From assembly GCA_017861355.1 (NCBI GenBank), contig JAGFXQ010000139.1:1-8339 (forward strand): a stretch of DNA of 8,339 nucleotides, given 5' to 3'. The position numbers and the translations under genes are program-made. Positions 1-5,875 of the stretch are shown here, one piece after another (the stretch's first letter is position 1; each line of letters begins with the position of its first letter). This DNA comes from Bacillota bacterium. Its GTDB lineage: Bacteria; Bacillota; Clostridia; Lachnospirales; Lachnospiraceae. The notes below the pieces were generated by a model. It worked only from the letters and a program-made list of their open reading frames with translations. It did no database searches and was not told the origin of the DNA.

Positions 1-231
1 AACCTCATCCGGCATAGCTGATCTTGCAAGGACAAAGTTTTTATTTGCAGCCATAATTCCTTGTTCTACTTTTTCACGAAGTGCTCTGTTCTCTCGAACC
101 ATATCGAGGAATTGCCGCATCAGCTCATCCCGCTTATCCTTTAAAAGCTTATGTCCGCGGGTTGCTGTTGCCAGCTTCTTCTTCAGCTTTGTTAGCTCCA
201 TTCGTGTCGGATTTACACGTGCCTTAGCCAA
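1..231 (-). CDS. atpD: V/A-type ATPase subunit D, N-terminal part (runs off left edge)
   Basis: Subunit D forms the long coiled-coil central shaft that turns inside the A3B3 head and, with subunit F, passes rotation to the membrane ring. Only the first 77 codons are present; the family is usually a little over 200 residues. The reading frame begins MAKARVNPTRMELTKLKKKL and continues through GHKLLKDKRDELMRQF, which is the hallmark N-terminal helix of subunit D (NtpD of Enterococcus hirae, AtpD of archaea). The start is a TTG at 229-231. The next ATG in frame is codon 11 and would remove the conserved NPTR segment. A GGGGG-type ribosome binding site at 241-245 lies 9 nt upstream of the TTG and directly abuts the stop codon of atpB, so the gene is very probably translated in the same operon. 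The frame is open to the window edge with no break. Identity is firm; the exact start is well supported but not proven. Confidence 0.93.
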   Translation of the reverse strand, partial: MAKARVNPTRMELTKLKKKLATATRGHKLLKDKRDELMRQFLDMVRENRALREKVEQGIMAANKNFVLARSAMPDEV

Positions 232-240
232 AGTTAAGCA

Positions 241-248
241 CCCCCTTA
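241..248 (-). promoter_or_regulatory. Ribosome binding site deciding the TTG start of atpD
   Basis: The transcript reads TAAGGGGG, in which the atpB stop codon TAA (246-248) runs directly into the GGGGG (241-245). The TTG start follows 9 nt later. This placement supports the TTG over the internal ATG at codon 11, which would be about 39 nt from the site, and suggests ribosomes finishing atpB re-initiate on atpD. Confidence 0.7.
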
Positions 249-1619
249 TACTTTGCCGTAATACTGATCCAGTAACTCATCCTTAATTCTCTTAAGCTCA
301 GTCCTCGGCAGAATGGATAACAGTTTCCAGCCAAGATTTAAGGTGTCTTCAATATCACGATTTGTTTGAAAGCCCTGAGATACATACTCTTTTTCAAATG
401 CATCGGAGAACTTAGCATATAACTTATCAATATCTGTTAACGCGGCTTCACCAAGTACTACCATCAACTCTTTTGCTTCCTTACCTCTTGCATATGCTGC
501 AAAGATCTGGTTCATGGTGTTTGCATGATCCTTACGGGTCTTGCCTTCACCAATACCTTTATCCTTTAGACGGGACAAGGAAGGTAAAACATCGATTGGC
601 GGTTGAATGCTCTGACGATAAAGATCACGGCTCAGAATAATCTGACCCTCGGTAATATATCCGGTTAAGTCAGGAATCGGGTGAGTCTTATCATCCTCAG
701 GCATGGTTAAAATCGGGATCATCGTGATACTTCCGTTTTTGCCCTTCTTTCTTCCAGCTCTCTCATAAAGGGAAGCTAAGTCAGTATACATATAACCGGG
801 GTAACCACGACGTCCGGGAACCTCTTTACGTGCAGCAGATACTTCACGCAGAGAGTCCGCATAATTTGTAATATCAGTAAGGATAACTAGTACATGCATA
901 TCCTTCTCAAAAGCAAGATATTCTGCAGCAGTAAGTGCCATACGAGGAGTCGAGATACGCTCAACCGCAGGATCATTTGCCAGGTTAACGAACATTACGG
1001 TACGATCGATTGCACCTGTTTCACGGAAGCTTTCCGTGAAGAAGTTCGCTTCTTCGAACGTAATACCCATCGCTGCAAATACAACTGCGAAGGGTTCTGT
1101 GGTTCCACGTACCTTAGCCTGACGAGCGATCTGAGCTGCTAATTCTGCATGAGGTAAACCACTTGCCGAGAAAATCGGGAGCTTCTGACCACGTACCAGC
1201 GTATTCAAACCGTCAATTGCAGATACACCGGTCTGAATAAACTCCTGGGGATAGTTTCTCGCTGCCGGATTCATCGGAAGACCGTTAATATCAAGACGTT
1301 TCTCCGGTAAGATCTCCGGACCATTATCGATAGGACGACCCAGACCGTCAAATACACGGCTTAACATATCTTCGCTTACACCAAGCTCCATGCTTCGTCC
1401 TAAGAAACGCACTTTACTGCTTGCAAGATTAATACCAGCACTGCTTTCGAATAACTGTACCAAAGCATTACCACCATCGATTTCCAGAACACGACATCTA
1501 CGCTTCTCGCCGGAAGCGAGTTCGATTTCAGCAAGTTCATCGAAGGCTACATTCTCAACACCCTGGACTAACATAAGAGGACCTGCTACCTCTTGAATGG
1601 TTCTATATTCCTTTGGCAT
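246..1619 (-). CDS. atpB: V/A-type ATPase subunit B (non-catalytic nucleotide-binding subunit)
   Basis: Subunit B alternates with subunit A in the soluble A3B3 hexamer and contributes to nucleotide binding at the A/B interface without hydrolysing ATP itself. The 457-residue length is normal for the family. Visible in order are an N-terminal beta-barrel (about 1-75), a nucleotide-binding fold (about 76-355) and a C-terminal helical domain. The P-loop is degenerate, SASGLPHA at 151-158, with no GKT, as expected for B rather than A. SLSRLKDKG places an arginine at residue 350, the same position as the arginine finger I recall for E. hirae NtpB. FEEANFF (188-194) and the LTDITNYADSLRE stretch (247-259) are further family signatures. 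The ATG start shares its first base with the stop codon of atpA (TAATG), and a GGAGG at 1627-1631 sits 7 nt upstream inside the atpA coding region. Translation is therefore probably coupled to A, fitting their 3:3 stoichiometry. No anomaly was seen. Confidence 0.98.
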   Translation of the reverse strand: MPKEYRTIQEVAGPLMLVQGVENVAFDELAEIELASGEKRRCRVLEIDGGNALVQLFESSAGINLASSKVRFLGRSMELGVSEDMLSRVFDGLGRPIDNGPEILPEKRLDINGLPMNPAARNYPQEFIQTGVSAIDGLNTLVRGQKLPIFSASGLPHAELAAQIARQAKVRGTTEPFAVVFAAMGITFEEANFFTESFRETGAIDRTVMFVNLANDPAVERISTPRMALTAAEYLAFEKDMHVLVILTDITNYADSLREVSAARKEVPGRRGYPGYMYTDLASLYERAGRKKGKNGSITMIPILTMPEDDKTHPIPDLTGYITEGQIILSRDLYRQSIQPPIDVLPSLSRLKDKGIGEGKTRKDHANTMNQIFAAYARGKEAKELMVVLGEAALTDIDKLYAKFSDAFEKEYVSQGFQTNRDIEDTLNLGWKLLSILPRTELKRIKDELLDQYYGKV

Positions 1620-3385
1620 TAGGCTTCCTCCCCCTTCTTCAATAATTGATCAATCTCAATCTGCATGTTCTGTAGGATATCTTCACATTCGGCATCCAGT
1701 TTATCCATTGTTACATATTTAAAACGACCGATACTCTCTCTAACCGCCAGTTTAACCAGGCTGTCAATCGGGACGCCCTTTCCAAGTGCCTCTAAGGACA
1801 TATCATAATAATGTAACACGAGTTCCATCATCAAATATTGTTTATGAAGATCAGTATAAGTATCTACCTCATGAAAGGCATCCTGATGCAGATAGTCCTC
1901 ACGGATGGATCTTGCCGCTTCTAACTTAAGACGGTCTGGAGCAGATAATGCATCCATACCAACCAGTTTTACGATTTCCTCAAGTTCTGCTTCATCATTA
2001 AGCATCTTCATAACTCTGGCTCTCAGATCAACCCATTTCTCATTTACATTAGCGTTGAACCATTTCCCAAGATTATAGAGGGAATAGCTGGTCAACCAGT
2101 TAATTGCGGGGAAATGTCTTCTATAAGCAAGATTTGCATCCAAACTCCAGAATACTTTAACGATACGCAGGGTTGCCTGGGATACCGGTTCTGAAATATC
2201 ACCACCGGGAGGAGATACTGCGCCAATTGCAGAAAGAGCGCCTTCTCTTCCTTCTTTACCAAGAGCGATAACACGACCTGCTCTCTCATAGAACTGTGCC
2301 AGACGGCTGGCAAGATAAGCCGGATAACCTTCCTCACCGGGCATCTCCTCAAGACGACCACTCATCTCACGAAGAGCTTCTGCCCAACGAGATGTGGAGT
2401 CAGCCATAAGTGCCACGGAATATCCCATATCACGGAAATACTCAGCAATTGTAATACCAACATAGATACTTGCTTCACGTGCCGCAACTGGCATATCGGA
2501 GGTATTTGCAATCAGAACGGTACGCTCCATTAAAGACTTACCGGTTTTCGGGTCCTTTAATTCCGGGAATTCATTTAATACGTCGGTCATCTCATTACCA
2601 CGTTCACCACATCCAATGTATACAACGATATCTGCCTCAGCCCACTTCGCAAGCTGATGCTGAACAACTGTTTTTCCACTACCGAAAGGTCCTGGAACCG
2701 CTGCAACACCACCCTTGGCAATCGGGAACAGTGTATCAATAACACGCTGACCGGTTACTAACGGCATATCCGGGGAAAGTTTCTGCTTATAAGGTCTACC
2801 GATACGAACCGGCCACTTCTGAAGCAGTGTAATATTCTCCGTTGTTCCATCTTCTTTACGTAATACTGCAACGGTATCTGTAACTGTATAATCACCCTCC
2901 TGAATGGATTGAATTGTACCCTTTACACCATTCGGAATCATGATCTTCTGGGTAACGATATCTGTCTCAGCTACGGTACCGATTACATCACCTGCTTCCA
3001 CCTCATCGCCAACCGATGCAGTTGCAACAAAATGCCATTTGGTATTTCTATTTAAAGAAGGAATCTCTACACCTCTCTTTAAGTTCGTACCAATGGCTTC
3101 CATGATATCAACCAATGGACGCTGAATACCATCAAATATACTTCCGATGAGACCAGGTCCAAGTTCTACACTGAGTGGTGCTCCGGTTGATTCCACCGGT
3201 TCCCCTGGCCCCAAACCTGAAGTCTCTTCATATACCTGAATGGATGCCTGGTCGCCATGGATTTCAATGATTTCACCGATCAGACGCTGTTCACTAACAC
3301 GAACTACGTCGAACATATTAGCATCTCGCATACCTTCAGCGACTACCAACGGACCGGCAACCTTTTTAATTGTGCCTTTACTCAT
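1619..3385 (-). CDS. atpA: V/A-type ATPase catalytic subunit A
   Basis: This is the ATP-hydrolysing or ATP-synthesising subunit of the V1 head. The 588 residues match the usual length. In order there is an N-terminal beta-barrel (about 1-70), the bulge or non-homologous region specific to A subunits (about 110-190), the nucleotide-binding domain and a C-terminal helical domain. The Walker A motif is GPFGSGKT at 232-239. GERGNE at 260-265 holds the catalytic glutamate (E261). ADSTSRWAEALRE at 328-340 and SPPGGDISEP at 391-400 are strongly conserved family motifs. The start chosen is the ATG at 3383-3385 (protein begins MSKGTIKKVAGP), because a GGAGGT at 3391-3396 lies 5-7 nt upstream and this is where family similarity begins. 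An ATG 10 codons further upstream would add an unrelated MSCLAVWRFF and lacks such a site. The gene follows the largest spacer of the operon (79 nt) and overlaps atpB by one base. Confidence 0.98.
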   Translation of the reverse strand: MSKGTIKKVAGPLVVAEGMRDANMFDVVRVSEQRLIGEIIEIHGDQASIQVYEETSGLGPGEPVESTGAPLSVELGPGLIGSIFDGIQRPLVDIMEAIGTNLKRGVEIPSLNRNTKWHFVATASVGDEVEAGDVIGTVAETDIVTQKIMIPNGVKGTIQSIQEGDYTVTDTVAVLRKEDGTTENITLLQKWPVRIGRPYKQKLSPDMPLVTGQRVIDTLFPIAKGGVAAVPGPFGSGKTVVQHQLAKWAEADIVVYIGCGERGNEMTDVLNEFPELKDPKTGKSLMERTVLIANTSDMPVAAREASIYVGITIAEYFRDMGYSVALMADSTSRWAEALREMSGRLEEMPGEEGYPAYLASRLAQFYERAGRVIALGKEGREGALSAIGAVSPPGGDISEPVSQATLRIVKVFWSLDANLAYRRHFPAINWLTSYSLYNLGKWFNANVNEKWVDLRARVMKMLNDEAELEEIVKLVGMDALSAPDRLKLEAARSIREDYLHQDAFHEVDTYTDLHKQYLMMELVLHYYDMSLEALGKGVPIDSLVKLAVRESIGRFKYVTMDKLDAECEDILQNMQIEIDQLLKKGEEA

Positions 3386-3390
3386 AAAAA

Positions 3391-3396
3391 ACCTCC
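3391..3396 (-). promoter_or_regulatory. Ribosome binding site deciding the atpA start
   Basis: GGAGGT lies 5 nt before the ATG at 3383-3385 (7 nt if measured from the GGAG core) and is followed by a run of T and A. It falls inside the 10-codon extension that the upstream ATG (3415) would add, so the shorter 588-residue protein is the right call. Confidence 0.85.
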
Positions 3397-3399
3397 ATA

Positions 3400-3460
3400 C
3401 TGCTAAGCAGCTCATGATCTATGCCACCAAAAATAATTACGTTTGAGGCAGCTGTGCTTA
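3400..3460 (-). promoter_or_regulatory. Structured 79-nt leader between atpF and atpA (possible translation-control element)
   Basis: The spacer at 3386-3464 is much longer than the other gaps in this operon. It contains two overlapping inverted repeats. One pairs 3404-3412 (TAAGCAGCT) with 3450-3460 (AGCTGTGCTTA), giving 9 bp with a 2-nt bulge and a 37-nt AT-rich loop. The other is a small hairpin at 3400-3410 (CTGC-TAA-GCAG). The two share bases, so they would exclude each other. The small hairpin ends about 4 nt upstream of the atpA ribosome binding site (3391-3396). There is no U-tract, so a terminator is unlikely. A role in setting the high translation rate of the three-copy head subunits, or as a processing site, is inference only. 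No clear promoter hexamers were found in it. Confidence 0.3.
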
Positions 3461-3464
3461 CTTT

Positions 3465-3782
3465 TTAGTTATTAAAAATAATATCAGAGCCAACTGCGCG
3501 CTCCACCGATTTCTTTACATAACGCATACCGTTACCGGTATTTCCTGATACTCCGGGTATCGGGATAATTGCTGGTAAGTACTGATTCACATAACGATCG
3601 ATTTCAAGCTCGAGTTCTGCCTGCAAACTTTCTGTAATATAGATAACCGCATATTGTCCATCTGCAAGTGTCTTAAGGATCTTTGCCGCTTCATCCCGGT
3701 TCAGTACCGGATACGTCTCCAGCCCTAGAGCTGCAAAGCCGTAAATACTGTCACGATCACCAAGTACAGCTGCTTTATACAT
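3465..3782 (-). CDS. atpF: V/A-type ATPase subunit F (central shaft; NtpG equivalent)
   Basis: Subunit F binds subunit D to form the rotating central shaft and modulates ATPase activity. The 105-residue length is typical. Family features visible are LGDRDSIYGFAALGLETYP near the N-terminus (7-25), the VIYITE strand (46-51) and the IIPIPG...GNGM...VERAVG segment (72-98). These correspond to the small alpha/beta Rossmann-like fold. The ATG at 3780-3782 overlaps the end of atpC by 8 nt. A GAGGG at 3789-3793 inside atpC lies 6 nt upstream, so coupled translation is likely. A second ATG 4 nt upstream is in the atpC frame and is the antepenultimate atpC codon, not a start for this gene. In E. hirae this subunit is called NtpG, so symbol transfer between systems needs care. 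Confidence 0.95.
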   Translation of the reverse strand: MYKAAVLGDRDSIYGFAALGLETYPVLNRDEAAKILKTLADGQYAVIYITESLQAELELEIDRYVNQYLPAIIPIPGVSGNTGNGMRYVKKSVERAVGSDIIFNN

Positions 3783-4743
3783 ACATTTCCCTCAATCTTT
3801 CCCGGATAGAGAGATCTGAGATATCATTTCTCTTACCCGATAGCACTATTCTCATGGTTTTAATCTCATTCTCTTTTGCGAGAATATATGCAGCTAAGGG
3901 TGACAAGGTGAAGGAGTTATATTTTTGTATCTGAATATGTGAAATAATCAGATTATCACACCAACATTCAAATGCGGACAAGGATTTCTTAATCGCCTGA
4001 ACTGCATCTGCATAAACAGTATTCTGCAGGTATTCGTAGATTGCTTCTTCCCCTTCTGTTGCTGCACTGCTCAGGGACTGAATGTTAATCGTATCACAAG
4101 CTGCAAGGGCGCGTTCAAGAAATACCTTATCTTTACCCGTCCTACAGCTTCGGATTGCAATATTGATGTCCGCTGCAGCTATATACAATTCTACATACTC
4201 TGCCAATACCTCTACACCGGATGCCTTTCCCTTTTGATAAGTTGTCTCCAGGGATGCCTGATCAATAATGATATCACATAACTGACTGTCTGCTGTATGA
4301 AGTTGTACATAATATGCTTCTTCCGCGCAACTACGCATAAAATCTGGTAGAAGTGAGAAATTGTGCTCCTGCACCGCAGTCAGAATCAGTTCCGGTTTTA
4401 TCGTACCATTGGTTATAAATATGTCGTCTCTGGAAGTATTTGTGTAAACCTGCTTGATGGCTGCCTTAAGATTATGAAAGTCATTTATATAAAGGAAGGT
4501 ATCAAAATCTGACATATCCTCTACCAATTCTCTCATCAGCTCCCAGGTCTTTTCTCTTTCAGCACTTAAAAACTGTTCTGCAGTCTCATCACCTGGTCTG
4601 CCCCATCCTTTTTCTGTCAGTAAACGCAAACACTCCTTTTCGCTTTTACAGCTCATGATCTGCTCGACATCAGATTTACTAAGCAACATAATTTCTTTTG
4701 AGCGGATACGTGCTACTGCATAAGTGTATTGCTTATCAATCAT
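3775..4743 (-). CDS. atpC: V/A-type ATPase subunit C (socket linking shaft to K ring)
   Basis: Subunit C (homologue of eukaryotic V-ATPase subunit d) sits as a funnel on top of the membrane ring and holds the D-F shaft. The 322 residues are close to the family's usual size. The protein is soluble and mostly helical with no membrane segment. Recognisable parts are the N-terminal YAVARIRSKE (8-17), a YINDFHNLKAAIK helix (85-97) matching the conserved D-x-HN-L-K pattern of the family, and the C-terminal PLAAYILAKENEIKTMRIVL (282-301), the most conserved stretch of C/d subunits. The ATG start has a GAGGTG at 4749-4754 with 5 nt spacing, 21 nt after the end of atpE. The last codons read ATG TAT GTA TAA and contain the atpF start. 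Sequence divergence is greater than in A or B, as usual for this subunit. Confidence 0.95.
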   Translation of the reverse strand: MIDKQYTYAVARIRSKEIMLLSKSDVEQIMSCKSEKECLRLLTEKGWGRPGDETAEQFLSAEREKTWELMRELVEDMSDFDTFLYINDFHNLKAAIKQVYTNTSRDDIFITNGTIKPELILTAVQEHNFSLLPDFMRSCAEEAYYVQLHTADSQLCDIIIDQASLETTYQKGKASGVEVLAEYVELYIAAADINIAIRSCRTGKDKVFLERALAACDTINIQSLSSAATEGEEAIYEYLQNTVYADAVQAIKKSLSAFECWCDNLIISHIQIQKYNSFTLSPLAAYILAKENEIKTMRIVLSGKRNDISDLSIRERLREMYV

Positions 4744-4764
4744 GTCATCACCTCTCTTAGATCA

Positions 4765-5361
4765 TTATTCGAATAATATGGCATTCACTCTATCGGAAAG
4801 TTCCTCTTTTGCCGAGCTAAATAACGCATCGAAAGAGCAATTTTCTTCCACATCACCATACTTAAGAATAAATCCGCCATCGATGGTTACTGTATCTTCG
4901 GCTATAATCAAAGAAGCTTTATTCTTATCCGCCAATGCCTGAGCTACCCTATTGCTAAAATCAGCAGATAACCGATGCTTATCCTTCTGCGAGAAGAGAA
5001 TTACTCCTTCTTTATTATGAGCGAATTTTGTTACCATTCTAAGAATAATGTCCATATATTCGGAGTCCGATAATTCAACCAGTGAATGTCTGGCATTGGT
5101 AATAACATTACTGATGATCTGCTGCTTTGCATCGAGGATTTTTTTCTTTTCCAGTAATGCTGCTGCAGACTCCGAACGGCTTATAATTGCTTTCTCTTCC
5201 GTTTCGGATTTTAAGGCGATTTCAGCACATTTCTTATCTGCCTCGAGCTTCGCTGCTTCCATAATCTCATTTGCTTCTTTCTGAGCTTTTGTGATTATAT
5301 TGTCAGCATTCGCTTTCGCATCATCCTCTATCACCTTCAGTATTTTTTCTAATCCAGTCAT
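4765..5361 (-). CDS. atpE: V/A-type ATPase subunit E (peripheral stalk)
   Basis: Subunit E pairs with the small G/H-type subunit (7929-8237) to form the elongated peripheral stalks that keep the A3B3 head from turning with the shaft. The protein has 198 residues, typical of the family. Residues about 1-95 are a charged, alanine-rich helix expected to be a coiled coil (for example AKANADNIITKAQKEANEI from 15). The C-terminal half is the globular domain that caps subunit B, with the conserved DGGFILKYGDVEENCSFDAL at 161-180. There is no signal peptide or membrane segment. The ATG is preceded by AGGAGAG with about 6 nt spacing, in a 25-nt gap after atpK. Do not confuse this atpE with the F-type c-subunit gene of the same symbol. 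Confidence 0.96.
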   Translation of the reverse strand: MTGLEKILKVIEDDAKANADNIITKAQKEANEIMEAAKLEADKKCAEIALKSETEEKAIISRSESAAALLEKKKILDAKQQIISNVITNARHSLVELSDSEYMDIILRMVTKFAHNKEGVILFSQKDKHRLSADFSNRVAQALADKNKASLIIAEDTVTIDGGFILKYGDVEENCSFDALFSSAKEELSDRVNAILFE

Positions 5362-5386
5362 AGTTAACTCTCCTAACTGTTCTTAA

Positions 5387-5875
5387 TTATAAACCGGCAA
5401 CTCCAAAAATAGCTAAAATAGAAATAAGTAAAGCTAAAATCGCATAGGTCTCAACCATTGCAGGGAAGATCATAGCTTTACCAAACTGCTCGGGTTTTTT
5501 AGCAATAATTCCAATACTGCTGACAGAAGCTTTCGCCTGTGCTACAGCTGAGAAGTATCCTACGAAAGCCATCGGAAGACATGCTGCACAATATAATAAT
5601 CCTTTCCATAATTCGATATCACTGCTTCCGCCTAAGATACCGATCTGAGATAAAGTAACAAACGCGATCAATAAGCCGTAAATGCCCTGTGTACCGGGAA
5701 GAAGCTGTAAGATAAGAACCTTACCGAATTTACTGGGATCTTCGGTAACAACACCTGCTGCAGCCTGACCTGCCAAACCTACCCCTTTTGCTGAACCCAT
5801 ACCGGATAATAACGCAGCTAATACTGCTCCTAGAAGAGCAAATACAATACCTAAACTATTCATATCAATTTTCAT
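5387..5875 (-). CDS. atpK: V/A-type ATPase subunit K (duplicated proteolipid, rotor ring, predicted Na+-binding)
   Basis: Subunit K forms the membrane ring that carries ions through Vo. The 162 residues make four hydrophobic helices, about 8-29, 51-78, 91-116 and 132-160, in two tandem hairpins that arose by duplication. Each half has a related motif: GSAKGVG (27-33) with LLPGTQGIYG (58-67), and AVAQAKAS (110-117) with PAMVETYAIL (138-147). Only the second hairpin has a membrane carboxylate, E142; the equivalent in the first is Q63. L59, T62, Q63, Q113 and E142 match in type and spacing the five Na+ ligands of E. hirae NtpK (L61, T64, Q65, Q110, E139), so Na+ coupling is predicted. The first ATG was chosen because AAGGAGAAG at 5883-5891 is about 10 nt upstream; the ATG at codon 5 would be about 22 nt away. 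It overlaps atpI by 11 nt. Confidence 0.97.
   Translation of the reverse strand: MKIDMNSLGIVFALLGAVLAALLSGMGSAKGVGLAGQAAAGVVTEDPSKFGKVLILQLLPGTQGIYGLLIAFVTLSQIGILGGSSDIELWKGLLYCAACLPMAFVGYFSAVAQAKASVSSIGIIAKKPEQFGKAMIFPAMVETYAILALLISILAIFGVAGL

Noticed and set aside
2092..2361. Minus-strand 89-codon frame inside atpA in another frame
   Set aside because: It is fully nested in the conserved nucleotide-binding region of atpA and resembles no protein I recognise.
2470..2742. Plus-strand open frame opposite atpA, and other plus-strand frames opposite atpB, atpE, atpI and atpF
   Set aside because: They lie wholly or mostly antisense to strongly conserved coding sequence, lack ribosome binding sites and have compositions expected of shadow frames.
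3400..3410. CTGC-TAA-GCAG hairpin as a transcription terminator between atpF and atpA
   Set aside because: The stem is only 4 bp, it is not followed by a U-tract, and it lies within an operon whose downstream genes are required.
3386..3415. Upstream ATG giving atpA ten extra N-terminal residues (MSCLAVWRFF)
   Set aside because: The extension is not like the family, has no good ribosome binding site, and contains the GGAGGT that serves the downstream ATG at 3385.
4741..4748. Out-of-frame ATG ACA TGA just before the atpC start, as a two-codon leader peptide
   Set aside because: It is too short to judge. The GAGGTG serves the atpC ATG with normal 5-nt spacing, and the pattern is easily chance.
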